DNA of 64,000 nucleotides from Bacteroidota bacterium (lineage in GTDB: Bacteria > Bacteroidota > Bacteroidia > Chitinophagales > Chitinophagaceae). This document shows, piece after piece, positions 24,821 to 35,256 of this stretch. The translations under genes and the position numbers were made by a program. The stretch is taken from positions 124,001 to 188,000 of the forward strand of contig JAFAGI010000020.1 of NCBI GenBank assembly GCA_023422835.1. The letters are read 5' to 3'. The notes under the pieces are model-generated. The model ran no database searches. It saw nothing but the letters and a program-made list of their open reading frames with translations, and was not told the origin of the DNA. Each line of letters starts with the position of its first letter. Within the stretch, counting starts at the first letter, position 1.

Positions 24821-25978
24821 ATGTCAAAAAGACGTATAGCAATATTCGGTTCCACGGGTTCGATAGGCAGGCAAACGCTCGAGGTGATCGAGGCTAACCC
24901 CTCTTTATTTTCGGTAGAAATACTCACAGCACAAAACAATGTGGAGCTGCTGGTAAACCAGGCTTTGCGCTATAGTCCAAAGATAGTAGTGATCGGCAAT
25001 GAGGAAAAATACCAGGAAGTGCTGCAGGCGCTTTCAGGTACAGGCATCAGTGTGGCTTCGGGAGAGCAGGCGCTGGAAGATACGGCCGGCCTGGATATTT
25101 ACGACACTATGATAGCTGCTATCGTTGGCTTTGCGGGCTTAAGGCCTACATTAAAAGCCATAGAAAACGGTAAGACCATCGGCCTGGCCAATAAAGAAAC
25201 GCTGGTTGTGGCAGGCGATATTGTAATGAAGAAAGCAAAGGAACACCATGTGCACCTTGTGCCTGTAGACAGCGAACACTCAGCCATATTCCAGTGCATG
25301 CAGGGAGAAGATTACAAAAAAATTGACCGTATTATTCTCACCGCGAGCGGAGGCCCCTTCCTGGGCAGGAAACCTAATTTCCTTGTAAATGTAAAACGCG
25401 AACATGCACTGCAGCATCCGAACTGGAGCATGGGCGCAAAAATTTCCGTTGACTCTGCAACCCTTATGAATAAAGGGCTCGAGATGATTGAAGCTAAATG
25501 GCTGTTTGACGTAACGCTTCAGCAGATAAAGGTGGTCATTCACCCGCAGAGCATTATACACAGCATGGTTGAATTCGAGGACGGCAGCATGAAAGCCCAG
25601 ATGGGCATGCCCGATATGCGTGTGCCTATCCAGTATGCACTCACCTACCCGGCAAGAACCAGGAGCAATTTTCCCAGGTATAATTTTAAAGATCCCGCGC
25701 AGTTAACCTTCGACGAGCCGGATATTAAAACCTTCCGCAACCTGTTCCTGGCGCAAAAGGCGCTGGAGACCGGCGGCAACATGCCCTGCATTCTCAATGC
25801 GGCCAATGAAATAGCTGTTTATGCATTCCTGAAAAACCGTATAGGCTTCCTGGAGATGACAGAACTGATAGAGCAGGCCATGGAAAAAATACCTTTTATT
25901 CAAAACCCCACACTAAACGATTATTTTGAATCTGATGCCGAAGCGCGTACCTTTGCGGCTTCCCTGGTGGAAATATAG
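24821..25978 (+). CDS. dxr: 1-deoxy-D-xylulose-5-phosphate reductoisomerase
   Basis: Second enzyme of the MEP isoprenoid pathway: DXP to MEP with NADPH and a divalent metal. The 385 residues contain IFGSTGSIGRQTLEVIE (NADPH binding), NKETLVVAGD, PVDSEHSAIFQ (metal ligands), ILTASGGPF and the GLEMIEAKWLFD block. A possible -7 box TATCTTTA lies at 24784-24791. rseP starts 41 bases downstream; dxr-rseP adjacency is common in bacteria. Confidence 0.98.
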   Translation: MSKRRIAIFGSTGSIGRQTLEVIEANPSLFSVEILTAQNNVELLVNQALRYSPKIVVIGNEEKYQEVLQALSGTGISVASGEQALEDTAGLDIYDTMIAAIVGFAGLRPTLKAIENGKTIGLANKETLVVAGDIVMKKAKEHHVHLVPVDSEHSAIFQCMQGEDYKKIDRIILTASGGPFLGRKPNFLVNVKREHALQHPNWSMGAKISVDSATLMNKGLEMIEAKWLFDVTLQQIKVVIHPQSIIHSMVEFEDGSMKAQMGMPDMRVPIQYALTYPARTRSNFPRYNFKDPAQLTFDEPDIKTFRNLFLAQKALETGGNMPCILNAANEIAVYAFLKNRIGFLEMTELIEQAMEKIPFIQNPTLNDYFESDAEARTFAASLVEI

Positions 25979-26019
25979 CCGGGCAGAATCAAAACTCGAA
26001 TTAATATTTTACTATACAA

Positions 26020-27375
26020 ATGATATTATTAGCAATCGACTGGCCGATAGTAGGAATAAAAACGCTTCAGTTCCTGTTATCCTTTTCAATACTTGTTGCC
26101 TTACATGAACTGGGCCACTTTGTGGCTGCCAAGATCTTCGGATGCCGCGTAGATAAATTCTATCTTTTCTTTGATCCGTGGTTCTCATTGTTTAAAAAGA
26201 AAATCGGTGAAACTATCTACGGCATTGGGTGGCTGCCGCTGGGCGGCTACGTAAAAATTGCCGGGATGGTAGACGAGAGTATGGACAAAGAGCAAATGAA
26301 ACAACCTCCGAAACCTTACGAATTCAGAAGCAAGCCTGCCTGGCAACGCCTCATCATTATGCTGGCGGGTGTAATTGTAAACCTGTGGCTGGGCTTCTTT
26401 ATTTACTCCATGATCTTGTGGAACTGGGGCGATCAATACCTGCCAACGAGCGAAGTAAAATATGGTATTGCCACAGACTCGGTGGCCAAAAGCATCGGCT
26501 TCAGGGATGGCGATAAGATTGTTTCCATTGACGGGAAGCAATACGAAAAGTTCAGGGACATTAATAAACATCTGCTTTTAAGAAAGACGCAACATGTAAC
26601 TGTAGACAGGAATGGCGGCCAGGTAAACATACCCATCCCGAACAACATCGCCAAAACACTTATTGCTACCAAAAATGTTAATTTTATTACACCGCGCGTG
26701 CCGTTGCTCCCCATTGACAAAGTATTAGATACAGCCTCTGCAGCTAAAGCGGGAATTAAGAGCGGCGACAAAATCATTGCAGCAAACGGGCAGGCCTTTC
26801 AGTACGACAATGAAGTACGCAATTTTATCAAAAGCCATAAAGGCGATACGGCAAACCTCACCGTTCTTCGCGGCGCCGATACTTTAAACATTAACACACC
26901 AATCTCTACAGATGGTACGTTGGGGGTATATTTTTCAGTTCCCGAACTGGAAAAATTCTTTACAATGAAAAAGCTGAGCTACAATTTCTTTGAATCAATA
27001 TCTGCCGGCTATGCCAAAACCTGGGAAACGCTGGAAGACTACTGGCTGCAGATTAAATTAATCTTCGGTGGCAAAGTTGCGGCCAAAGATTCCGTAGGTT
27101 CACTGATCACCATCGGGAGCATTTTCCCTGCAACCTGGGATTGGCAATCTTTCTGGAGCCTTACAGCTTTCTTCTCGCTGGTGCTGGCGTTTATGAACCT
27201 GCTGCCTATCCCCGCACTGGATGGCGGGCACGCGCTCTTCTGCCTGTATGAAATGATCACCGGTAGAAAACCGTCAGACAAATTTATGGAAGTAGCACAA
27301 ACCGTTGGCATGATATTGTTGTTTGGTTTGATGATATTTGCTTTGGGTAATGATATTTTAAGGCTATTCAGATAA
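26020..27375 (+). CDS. rseP: Site-2 intramembrane metalloprotease RseP
   Basis: Inner-membrane zinc protease that cleaves transmembrane segments, typically anti-sigma factors or signal peptides. The zinc site HELGH is at about residue 28-32 in the first helix, and the third ligand lies in LLPIPALDGGH near residue 400. Two PDZ-like modules sit between them (KSIGFRDGDKIVSIDG, AKAGIKSGDKIIAANG). The length of 451 is standard. It follows dxr and precedes ppa by 24 bases, so the three may be co-transcribed. Confidence 0.95.
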   Translation: MILLAIDWPIVGIKTLQFLLSFSILVALHELGHFVAAKIFGCRVDKFYLFFDPWFSLFKKKIGETIYGIGWLPLGGYVKIAGMVDESMDKEQMKQPPKPYEFRSKPAWQRLIIMLAGVIVNLWLGFFIYSMILWNWGDQYLPTSEVKYGIATDSVAKSIGFRDGDKIVSIDGKQYEKFRDINKHLLLRKTQHVTVDRNGGQVNIPIPNNIAKTLIATKNVNFITPRVPLLPIDKVLDTASAAKAGIKSGDKIIAANGQAFQYDNEVRNFIKSHKGDTANLTVLRGADTLNINTPISTDGTLGVYFSVPELEKFFTMKKLSYNFFESISAGYAKTWETLEDYWLQIKLIFGGKVAAKDSVGSLITIGSIFPATWDWQSFWSLTAFFSLVLAFMNLLPIPALDGGHALFCLYEMITGRKPSDKFMEVAQTVGMILLFGLMIFALGNDILRLFR

Positions 27376-27399
27376 TAAAATCGCTAAAAGAAATTAATT

Positions 27400-27951
27400 A
27401 TGTATATCAACGTAAACCACCCCTGGCACAACGTACCGTACGGTGAAAAAGCTCCGGCTATTGTAAATGCCGTCATTGAAATACCGCAGGGATCAAGAGC
27501 CAAGTACGAGCTCGACAAGGAATCAGGGCTTTTAAAAATGGACAGGGTGATCTATTCTTCCTTCCACTACCCCAACAACTACGGGTTTATACCCAACTCC
27601 CTCGGCGACGACCATGACCCGCTGGATATTATGGTGCTCTCATCTATCAACATTCAACCGCTTTGCATCGTGGAAGCTAAGGTAATCGGCGTAATGCAGA
27701 TGATAGACAACGGCGAAGGCGATGATAAAATCATTGGTGTTGCCGCAAACGATCAGGCATTTAACCACATCAACAATATTTCAGAATTATCCAACCACTT
27801 CTTCCAGGAGCTGAAACACTTTTTTGAAGAATACAAAAGGCTGGAAGACAAGAAAGTAAAAGTAGAAGATTTTGGCAACAAAGAACTTGCACAAAAGATT
27901 ATATTAGAAGCTATTGAAAATTACAAAAGAACCTTCGGCAGAATCTTTTAA
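27400..27951 (+). CDS. ppa: Inorganic pyrophosphatase (soluble, family I)
   Basis: Hydrolyses pyrophosphate in the cytoplasm. The 183 residues show the family I pattern: [47 protein letters not shown] with the metal-binding Asp cluster, and [14 protein letters not shown] membrane-bound pyrophosphatase (hppA) is also encoded in this window at 51509, so the cell carries both types. Confidence 0.97.
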   Translation: MYINVNHPWHNVPYGEKAPAIVNAVIEIPQGSRAKYELDKESGLLKMDRVIYSSFHYPNNYGFIPNSLGDDHDPLDIMVLSSINIQPLCIVEAKVIGVMQMIDNGEGDDKIIGVAANDQAFNHINNISELSNHFFQELKHFFEEYKRLEDKKVKVEDFGNKELAQKIILEAIENYKRTFGRIF

Positions 27952-27967
27952 TTTTCAGAAATTTATA

Positions 27968-27975
27968 TACATTTG
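27968..27975 (+). promoter_or_regulatory. -7 element before the small membrane protein gene
   Basis: TACATTTG, a full match to TAnnTTTG, 20 bases before the ATG at 27995. No -33 TTG at the usual spacing. Confidence 0.45.
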
Positions 27976-27994
27976 TAAAAATCAGCACATCCCG

Positions 27995-28180
27995 ATGGAC
28001 AAAGAAAAATCAACTTCAAAATACTGGCTTTGGTTCGCAATCAGCACGGTAGTTATTATCTGCATGCTAATCTGGGTAAGGCCTTATTTCTGGCTCGCAT
28101 TGCCTTTTGTAGTTACCAGCTTTGCAAAAGCGCTAAACCTTATTGACGATAATAAACCTGAAGACCAGGAAGTATATTAA
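27995..28180 (+). CDS. Small two-helix membrane protein
   Basis: A 61-residue protein, MDKEKSTSKYWLWFAIST..., with two hydrophobic segments (WLWFAISTVVIICMLIWV and FWLALPFVVTSFAKAL) and a charged tail. I placed the start at ATG 27995, after a -7 box and outside ppa; the frame extends upstream into ppa. No family recognised. Confidence 0.7.
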   Translation: MDKEKSTSKYWLWFAISTVVIICMLIWVRPYFWLALPFVVTSFAKALNLIDDNKPEDQEVY

Positions 28181-28181
28181 T

Positions 28182-28340
28182 TTACCAGATGACAGAATAA
28201 ATGAGGTTGTAAAGATCATTGAAAGTTTTGTTGGTAAGCGGCAGATTGCCTTCAATTTGAAAATGTTCGCTCATTACTTCTGCACTATGCAGCGCTTCCT
28301 TATCTCCTAAAGGTCCTAGCCAAATTCCTTTTTCCGGAAC
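28182..28340 (-). pseudogene. Unrecognised C-terminal gene remnant
   Basis: On the minus strand a frame of about 50 codons, ending WLGPLGDKEALHSAEVMSEHF...NDLYNLIYSVIW and then TAA, begins directly after stop codons and without a start. The composition looks protein-like, so I read it as the tail of a decayed gene. It adjoins the broken ZIP transporter. Not identified. Confidence 0.35.
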
Positions 28341-28418
28341 AGCTTATCACACAATACAGTGTGTCCTTTCCATACGCTTCAAATGTTTCATACATATTTC
28401 TCGAATAATTCTTATTTT

Positions 28419-28795
28419 CTATTTTAAAGCCACAATTAATGTCATCATGACAATAAATCCAAGAATAAATCTCAGGTTAGCAATATGGAACCTTTGTTTT
28501 GTTGCGCTTCTAGGATAACTTCTTCCACTACCCCGAAAATCATGGCGCCTGCCGCAAAAGCCAATGCATAAGGCAGCATGGACGTGAAATTAGCAACTGC
28601 AACTGCCCCTAGCACTCCCGCAACCGGCTCGACAATGGCGGATAATTGTCTATAGAAGAAGCTTTTACGCGTGCTCAAGCCGAAGGCATAGAAACAGCGA
28701 TGCCCTCCGGGAAGTTTTGCAGGCCGATGCCCAGAGCCAATGCTACCGCTCCGCCTATGCTCACTTCTGGAATGCCTGCGGCCACAACAAGAAAA
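28419..28795 (-). pseudogene. ZIP-family metal transporter, truncated and frameshifted
   Basis: Remnant of a zinc/divalent-metal transporter. The first readable part, [20 protein letters not shown]...[12 protein letters not shown], carries the ZIP metal-binding motif. A frame change near 28680 leads to [20 protein letters not shown]...YALAFAAGAMIF and VEEVILEAQQN. A second frame change near 28480 leads to the family C-terminus LGFIVMMTLIVALK and a stop at 28419. About the first half of the protein is missing. The gene cannot encode a working transporter. Confidence 0.8.
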
Positions 28796-28890
28796 ACTTT
28801 TGAATTGATCAAAGACTGTATGTTTAAAAAAAATAAAGGCAAGGTGCTGCTCTTTAAATAAATAATTAAAAGAATCAGCGCATTTTTCAT

Positions 28891-28898
28891 TAAATTTG
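28891..28898 (+). promoter_or_regulatory. -7 element of the SNF2 helicase gene
   Basis: TAAATTTG, a full match to TAnnTTTG, 34 bases upstream of the TTG start at 28933. Confidence 0.45.
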
Positions 28899-28932
28899 CA
28901 GCTTGCTTTTTTTCAAAAAGAGAGGTTAAAAA

Positions 28933-31900
28933 TTGTCGTTACCCCATCTCATAAAATACATATATAGCAACGGGTCAGACGAGGTGATCAGGCGCGGGAA
29001 GAAAATATACGCTACGGGTTATATAGAAATTATCCGCCAGGATGATGCTTCCGACACGCTAACCTGCCGCGTGAAAGATGACCTGTATGGTACGTGGTAT
29101 AAAGTTTACGTATCAAAGTTTTCAGACCAGGAAGAAATCTCATTACGCTGCACTTGCCCCTACAACATTGGAGATATCTGCCGCCACGAAACAGCCACTC
29201 TTTTTTATCTGCAAGACCTGCTTGAAATATCCAATGCCAGGCAGCACAATGGCGTATATGATCAGCAACATACCGTGGTGAATATGCGCAATATTGACCT
29301 GAGGCAGATCAGGAATTTTGCATCTCCTCAAACAATTACAGATGCGGAAGAGTATTTGCGCAGCAAAACTGCCAACATCCTGGAAGCAGCAAAAGAAAAA
29401 GTTGTGGCAGAGATAACGCAGAGTGGCGAAAAGTATACAGTATCCATTGCGCGTAATGACCAAAAAAACTTTGAAACTTCCTGCAACTGCCGTACGGAAA
29501 ACAAATACCCGCTTTGCCTGCACAAAACCATATTGCTGATACAGTTGCTGCACAACTTCGGCGCCAATTACTTTGACAGCATCCGCAACTGGGACAGGGA
29601 AAAGAACAAACTGCTGACTCTGTACGGCTATTCTCTAAACGATGACCTTGATGGGAAATTTGAATTTACTTATAAAAACGGCAAGCCCTTTCTGCGGGTG
29701 CTTGATCCGGGCATAGCAAGGGTTGAACAACAACAAAAACTGCCGGAAGTATTGCCGCAACAGCCAAAACCTGAAAAAGAAGATACAGCAGAACAGCAAA
29801 ATTATAAGCTGGGTGTAGTGATCAGCAACAATCCTGCGCTCTACCCTTTCCTGCAATTAAGTTTGTTGAAAGGCCTGGTGAATGAAGATGGATCTGCATT
29901 CGTGGATCGCGTGGAAAAGTTAGACCTTACCAAATACATAGATATATCCACGCTTGACGACCATGACAGGCAACTGGTGCAACAGGTAAGGAAAATACTG
30001 CCTTCTGAAGTTACTAAATTCCTCAACCGCAACTCTCCGTTCAGCGGCATCTGGGAAAACATTATTCATCACCATGATAGCGACCTGCCGGAAGAAACCA
30101 GGAAACTGATCGTGGAATACCTGCTGCCGAAGTACAAGAAAATATTTTCACATACCTCGCACAGCTACCTCACCTTTTACCTTCCGGTCGGCAAACCTAT
30201 CAACAGCAAAACAATTGAGCTGGCCAATTATTCAGTAAATTTTGTAAAGCCGTCTTTCCGCGTAAAAGCTTCAGATGATGGCTACGAACTTGTCTGCGAA
30301 GTGGAGACACCGCTGGATACTTACCTGCTCGGTGATAATGAATCCCAACACCGGTTTATGTTTCACGTAGAAAATCAGTTTTTTTTATGGAAATCGGTCG
30401 ATGATGTTTTGCTGGTGGAAAAATTCCCTGCCTCGGGAAAAATCTTTTTCTCTGCTGAAGATTGGGAGAAAGAGTTGAATGATTTCATACTGCCGCTCTC
30501 TCAGCATTATAAAATAGATTTTTCTGAGTTTCCTACTGAAGAGTTGTTTGATGTAGAGCCCGAAGCGAGGATCAACCTGAAGGAAAGCGGCGACTACCTT
30601 GTGTTTGAGCCGCAATTTATCTACCAGAATGAGGTGGTAAACTCCAACCGCAAAGACAAAATTATAAATACCAAGGATGGAAAATTAAAAATAATACACC
30701 GCAACAAATTAGCGGAAGACAACTTCATCGGTAAGATAGCTTCGCTGCATACTTCTTTTGTACGCTTTGAAAAAAATAATAACCTGGCGCTGAAAGGCAC
30801 TGAAGTGCTCAAAGACAATTGGTTTTTTCTGTTTCTGGATCTTGCAAAACAAATGAAGGTGCCGGTATATGGTTTTGAAGGGTTGAAAAAATACAAGTTC
30901 AACAGGGACAAAGTAAGCACAAAAATTTTTATCAGCAGTCATACAGACTGGTTCGATGCAAAAGTGGATGTAAGCTTTGGAGATCAGCATGTAACTATAG
31001 AAGAGATCAAGAAAGCGCTGGCCAACAACCAGACACTGATACCCTTACAGGATGGCACTTTGGGCGTGCTGCCCGAAGACTGGATGAAAAAGTATTCACT
31101 TCTTTTCCAAGTGGGCAACGGCTCGCAGCAGGAACTTAAAATAAATAAATATCATTTCAGCTTAATTGATGAGCTATATGCGCTCAGAAATGATGAAGAT
31201 ATAAACTTTGAGCTCGAAGAAAAGTTTCAGCGCATAAAAGAAAACCATACCATTGCAAATGCAACGCCACCTGCACATCTCAGTAATATCCTGCGGCCTT
31301 ACCAGACATTTGGTTTTAACTGGCTCAACTATTTAAACGGTATTGGTTGGGGAGGCATACTGGCAGACGACATGGGTCTGGGAAAGACCATTCAGGCCTT
31401 GTCTTTTTTGTATCATTTAAAAACAGAAAACGGTACGCTGAAAGCGCTGGTCGTATGCCCCACAACGCTTATGTACAACTGGGAAAATGAAATAAAAAAA
31501 TTTGCACCTGAAATCAAATACCACATTCATCATGGCACAAACCGGCACACCGGCAGGCTTTTAGACGAAAGGGTCGAGCTAATTATTACCACTTACGGCA
31601 CCGTGCGCAGCGATATTAAACATCTTTCAGAAGTAAAGTTCGATTATATAATTTTAGATGAAAGCCAGGCAATAAAAAACCCGGCAAGCAAAATAACAAA
31701 GGCCGCAAGCCTGCTAAAAGCAAACAACCGCCTGTGCCTCAGCGGCACCCCGCTACAGAATAATACTTTCGACATCTATGCGCAAATGAATTTTCTGAAC
31801 CCCGGCCTGCTCGGATCGGCAGAATGGTTCAGGCAAAACTTTGCCATACCCATTGATAAACTCGGCGAGGCAGATAAGAAGGAGAACCTCAGGAAGCTCA

Positions 31901-32676
31901 TCTACCCGTTTATCCTGAGGAGAACCAAGGAGCAGGTGGCCAAAGACCTGCCTGAAAAAACAGAGAGCATCCTGTACCTGGAAATGGATAAAAAGCAAAG
32001 AAAAATTTATGATGCTTACCGCAACGATTACCGCGACAAAATACTCGGGATGATTGAAGGGCAAGGTATACAACGCTCACAGCTCACCGTGCTGCAGGGG
32101 TTGATGAAGCTGCGCCAAATATGCGACAGTCCCGCTATTTTAAAGGAAGAAAACTACCCGAACTATTCTGTAAAAATTGAAGAGTTAAGCAAAGAGATAG
32201 AAGAAAATGTCGGCGACCACAAAGTGCTGATCTTTTCCCAGTTCCTGGGCATGCTGGCTTTGATCAGAGAAAAGCTAAAAAGCCTAGATATAAAATTTGA
32301 ATACTTCGATGGCAGCACCTCTGTAAACGATCGGGAAAAAGCCATTCAGAGTTTTCAAAACGATGAGGCCTGCCGGGTATTCCTTATCTCACTCAAAGCC
32401 GGGGGCGTGGGCCTGAACCTGACGGCTGCCGACTATGTATACATCGTAGATCCGTGGTGGAACCCAGCTGTAGAACAACAGGCCATTGACCGTACACACC
32501 GCATCGGTCAGACGAAAAATATTTTTGCTTACCGCATGATCTGTAAAGATACCGTGGAAGATAAAATACTTCAATTGCAGGATAAGAAGCGCGCACTGGC
32601 TACCGAACTCATCTCCAATGAAAGCGGCTTTGTCAAGAGTCTTAGTAAGGAAGATATTGAATATTTGTTTAGTTAA
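28933..32676 (+). CDS. SNF2-family helicase with SWIM zinc fingers
   Basis: A 1247-residue ATP-dependent DNA translocase. Two SWIM-like CxC...CxH fingers lie at the N-terminus: [13 protein letters not shown] near residue 73 and [14 protein letters not shown] near residue 183. A long middle region follows. The Snf2 core is C-terminal: Walker A DDMGLGKT near 811, DEAH-box variant DESQ near 908, [11 protein letters not shown], and motif [12 protein letters not shown] near 1188. The start is a [17 protein letters not shown]; no ATG in frame is nearby. Bacterial proteins of this type are thought to act in repair or on RNA polymerase or chromatin-like complexes; the exact role is unknown. Confidence 0.94.
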   Translation: MSLPHLIKYIYSNGSDEVIRRGKKIYATGYIEIIRQDDASDTLTCRVKDDLYGTWYKVYVSKFSDQEEISLRCTCPYNIGDICRHETATLFYLQDLLEISNARQHNGVYDQQHTVVNMRNIDLRQIRNFASPQTITDAEEYLRSKTANILEAAKEKVVAEITQSGEKYTVSIARNDQKNFETSCNCRTENKYPLCLHKTILLIQLLHNFGANYFDSIRNWDREKNKLLTLYGYSLNDDLDGKFEFTYKNGKPFLRVLDPGIARVEQQQKLPEVLPQQPKPEKEDTAEQQNYKLGVVISNNPALYPFLQLSLLKGLVNEDGSAFVDRVEKLDLTKYIDISTLDDHDRQLVQQVRKILPSEVTKFLNRNSPFSGIWENIIHHHDSDLPEETRKLIVEYLLPKYKKIFSHTSHSYLTFYLPVGKPINSKTIELANYSVNFVKPSFRVKASDDGYELVCEVETPLDTYLLGDNESQHRFMFHVENQFFLWKSVDDVLLVEKFPASGKIFFSAEDWEKELNDFILPLSQHYKIDFSEFPTEELFDVEPEARINLKESGDYLVFEPQFIYQNEVVNSNRKDKIINTKDGKLKIIHRNKLAEDNFIGKIASLHTSFVRFEKNNNLALKGTEVLKDNWFFLFLDLAKQMKVPVYGFEGLKKYKFNRDKVSTKIFISSHTDWFDAKVDVSFGDQHVTIEEIKKALANNQTLIPLQDGTLGVLPEDWMKKYSLLFQVGNGSQQELKINKYHFSLIDELYALRNDEDINFELEEKFQRIKENHTIANATPPAHLSNILRPYQTFGFNWLNYLNGIGWGGILADDMGLGKTIQALSFLYHLKTENGTLKALVVCPTTLMYNWENEIKKFAPEIKYHIHHGTNRHTGRLLDERVELIITTYGTVRSDIKHLSEVKFDYIILDESQAIKNPASKITKAASLLKANNRLCLSGTPLQNNTFDIYAQMNFLNPGLLGSAEWFRQNFAIPIDKLGEADKKENLRKLIYPFILRRTKEQVAKDLPEKTESILYLEMDKKQRKIYDAYRNDYRDKILGMIEGQGIQRSQLTVLQGLMKLRQICDSPAILKEENYPNYSVKIEELSKEIEENVGDHKVLIFSQFLGMLALIREKLKSLDIKFEYFDGSTSVNDREKAIQSFQNDEACRVFLISLKAGGVGLNLTAADYVYIVDPWWNPAVEQQAIDRTHRIGQTKNIFAYRMICKDTVEDKILQLQDKKRALATELISNESGFVKSLSKEDIEYLFS

Positions 32677-32764
32677 TTGCAGATTGCAAACTGATAGCCA
32701 CTCTCACATCTCACCATCTCACCAATCATACATCAAAAATCAAAATCAACTGCCCTCTTTTTGT

Positions 32765-32772
32765 TACCTTTG
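32765..32772 (+). promoter_or_regulatory. -7 element of tyrS
   Basis: TACCTTTG, a full match, 16 bases before the tyrS ATG. Confidence 0.5.
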
Positions 32773-32788
32773 CAAAAATTTTTGGAAA

Positions 32789-34066
32789 ATGAACCTGATA
32801 GAAGAATTACGTTGGAGAGGCTTACTGCAAGACATTATTCCCGGTACTGAAGAACAATTATTAAAAGAAAAAACAAAAGCATACATCGGTTTTGACCCTA
32901 CCGCAACAAGTTTGCATATTGGCAGCATGGTACAAATACTGCTGCTGGTACATTTGCAGCGGGCAGGGCACGTGCCTTACGCTTTGATCGGGGGCGCTAC
33001 AGGAATGATCGGCGATCCAAGCATGAAAAGTGCAGAGCGTGTATTGCTCAATGAAGAGCAACTGGCAGAAAATGTTGCCGGCATAAAAAAACAACTTGAA
33101 AAATTCATAGATTTTAATTCCGATGCAGAAAACGCTGCGGTGTTAGTAAACAATTATGATTGGTTCAAGAACATTACATTCATTGATTTTTTACGCGATG
33201 CGGGCAAGCACATCACGGTGAATTATATGATGGCTAAAGACAGCGTAAAGAAAAGAATTGAAGGAGATACAGGCATCTCATATACCGAGTTTGCTTACCA
33301 GCTGATGCAGGGATATGATTTCTATCATTTATACAAATCCGAAAATGTAAAACTGCAGATGGGTGGCAGCGACCAGTGGGGAAACATTACTACCGGTACG
33401 GAATTTATACGCAGGAAAGACGGTGGAGAAGCTTTTGCATTTACAAGCCCGCTTATAAGAAAAGCAGACGGAACCAAGTTTGGCAAAACAGAATCAGGGA
33501 ATATATGGCTTGACGCGGAGCGAACAACTCCTTATCAATTCTATCAATTCTGGTTAAACGCAGGTGATGAGGACGCAGAAAGCTGGATTAAGATATTTAC
33601 TTTTCTTGATAAAGACACTATTGATGATTTAATCAATGAACATAAGCAAGATCCTGGAAAAAGGCTTCTACAAAAAAAATTAGCAGAACAAATCACCCGT
33701 TTTGTACACAGTGAAAAAGATTTACAAAACGCTATTGCCACTACCGAAAAATTATTTGCCAATGCCACTGCGCCTGCTGAAAGCCTTAGCATAGACGATC
33801 TGGAAAACATGGAAGGCGTGCAGAAAGTAAACATTGCCAAAAGTGCTATTGACTCCGGAACTGATGTAGTGAGCTTCCTGGCTGACAGCAAAATTTTACC
33901 CAGCAAAGGCGAAGCTCGCAAGATGGTACAAAACGGGGGCATCAGCATCAACAGGCATAAAGTTGCTGATGTACAATTTAAAATAGAGGCTTCACTTTTA
34001 TTGCACGATCAATATCTTTTGGTACAGAAAGGAAAGAAAAATTATTACCTGGTCAAGGTTAACTGA
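32789..34066 (+). CDS. tyrS: Tyrosyl-tRNA synthetase
   Basis: Charges tRNA-Tyr; class I. I start at ATG 32789 (MNLIEELRWRGLLQDI); the open frame reaches back into the SNF2 gene, but a promoter lies between. Motifs: HIGH-type SLHIGSM, tyrosine-binding YQLMQGYDFYHL and QMGGSDQWGN, KMSKS-type KFGKT, and a C-terminal S4 RNA-binding domain (PSKGEARKMVQNGGISIN). The length of 425 residues is standard. Confidence 0.97.
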   Translation: MNLIEELRWRGLLQDIIPGTEEQLLKEKTKAYIGFDPTATSLHIGSMVQILLLVHLQRAGHVPYALIGGATGMIGDPSMKSAERVLLNEEQLAENVAGIKKQLEKFIDFNSDAENAAVLVNNYDWFKNITFIDFLRDAGKHITVNYMMAKDSVKKRIEGDTGISYTEFAYQLMQGYDFYHLYKSENVKLQMGGSDQWGNITTGTEFIRRKDGGEAFAFTSPLIRKADGTKFGKTESGNIWLDAERTTPYQFYQFWLNAGDEDAESWIKIFTFLDKDTIDDLINEHKQDPGKRLLQKKLAEQITRFVHSEKDLQNAIATTEKLFANATAPAESLSIDDLENMEGVQKVNIAKSAIDSGTDVVSFLADSKILPSKGEARKMVQNGGISINRHKVADVQFKIEASLLLHDQYLLVQKGKKNYYLVKVN

Positions 34067-34109
34067 TTATCAGGCTTAAAACAATTATCAAAAAGATTTA
34101 CAACAAGCA

Positions 34110-34883
34110 ATGCCCGACATCCGCACTGTTAACGTTACAAGATACGCCGCACCATTGCGTGAAGGCGGGTCACTGCCTGCAATCGTAGAGGCGGATGACG
34201 GCTTTATGTACGTACTGAAATTCCGGGGAGCAGGCCAGGGCATTAAATCGCTGGTGGCAGAATTTATCGGCGGCGAAATTGCGAGGCTCCTGGGGCTGAA
34301 AGTTCCGGAGCTTGTGTTTGCGCAACTGGATGAAGCCTTCGGCCGCACCGAGCCCGACGAAGAGATACAGGACCTGCTGAAAGCCAGCCGTGGCCTTAAT
34401 ATCGGCCTGCATTACCTCAGCGGATCGGTGATGTACGATCCGGCACTAGCACACACAGATGCATTCACTGCCTCTAAAATTGTATGGCTCGATGCTTATT
34501 TAGCCAACATGGACCGCACGGCGAGGAATACGAACATGCTTCTCTGGCACAAAGAATTGTGGTTGATAGATCATGGTGCATGCCTGTATTATCACCACAA
34601 CTGGACCACATTCCCGGAGCAGGCAGGGAATACATTTGCCATGATCAAAGACCATGTACTTTTACCGAAGGCAACACAATTGGCAGAAGCAGGAGAGTTT
34701 GCACGGCAGGCTTTATCTGTGGAAAAAATAGCAGCTATTACAGATGCAATACCCGAGGAATGGCTTGGGCAATATGATGGTGAAACGGTATCATCCTCAC
34801 GTAAAAAATACTTTGATTTTCTTGCCCAGCGTTTTCACAATTCTTCCGGCTTTTTAAATCAGGCAATAAATGGCGGAAAATAA
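34110..34883 (+). CDS. HipA-like kinase
   Basis: A 257-residue protein with a HipA/PI3K-like kinase core. Visible elements are an ATP-binding N-lobe (YVLKFRGAGQGIKSLVAEFIGGEIARLLGLKVPE), the catalytic stretch ANMDRTARNTNMLLW near residues 130-145 and the metal-binding LIDHGACL near 153. It lacks the N-terminal subdomain of classical HipA and has no HipB-like partner. A DUF3037 gene starts within its last 14 bases, so the two are translationally coupled. The natural substrate is unknown. Not evidence by itself of a toxin. Confidence 0.87.
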   Translation: MPDIRTVNVTRYAAPLREGGSLPAIVEADDGFMYVLKFRGAGQGIKSLVAEFIGGEIARLLGLKVPELVFAQLDEAFGRTEPDEEIQDLLKASRGLNIGLHYLSGSVMYDPALAHTDAFTASKIVWLDAYLANMDRTARNTNMLLWHKELWLIDHGACLYYHHNWTTFPEQAGNTFAMIKDHVLLPKATQLAEAGEFARQALSVEKIAAITDAIPEEWLGQYDGETVSSSRKKYFDFLAQRFHNSSGFLNQAINGGK

Positions 34884-35256
34884 ATTACTATACGAATACG
34901 CTGTAATCCGGGTGGTGCCACGTGTTGAGCGCGACGAGTTCATCAACGCCGGACTGATATTGTACTGCAAAAAACAAGATGTACTGCTTTGTAAAACTTT
35001 TCTTCATCAAAACAAACTGCTTTGTCTTGATGAGCAGGCCGACTGTGAAACCATTGCCCGGTACCTCGAAGCTTTTGAAAGAATAGCCTCAGGCAATTGC
35101 CCGGAAAATGTTTTATCCAAAGCAGACAAACCCGCGCGCTTTCGCTGGCTTACGGCGGCTAAGAGCACTATTATTCAATGTTCGCCCGTTCATCCGGGAT
35201 TGGCCGATGATGTGCAGCAGGCTTTTAAAGACCTTTGTAAAAAATTGGTACACTGA
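34870..35256 (+). CDS. DUF3037 protein, partner of the HipA-like kinase
   Basis: A 128-residue protein of the DUF3037 family: LLYEYAVIRVVPRVERDEFINAGLILYCKKQDVL, then a helical part with cysteines (CLDEQADCETIARYLEAFERIA) and KADKPARFRWLTAAKSTIIQCSPVHPG. It starts at ATG 34870, overlapping the end of the HipA-like kinase gene by 14 bases. Such kinase/DUF3037 pairs recur in bacteria; whether DUF3037 is regulator, substrate or antitoxin is not known to me. Confidence 0.87.
   Translation: MAENKLLYEYAVIRVVPRVERDEFINAGLILYCKKQDVLLCKTFLHQNKLLCLDEQADCETIARYLEAFERIASGNCPENVLSKADKPARFRWLTAAKSTIIQCSPVHPGLADDVQQAFKDLCKKLVH

Noticed and set aside
34110..35256. Reading the kinase/DUF3037 pair as a classical HipBA toxin-antitoxin system
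   Set aside because: No HipB-like DNA-binding protein is present and the kinase lacks the N-terminal HipA part, so the classical label is not supported.
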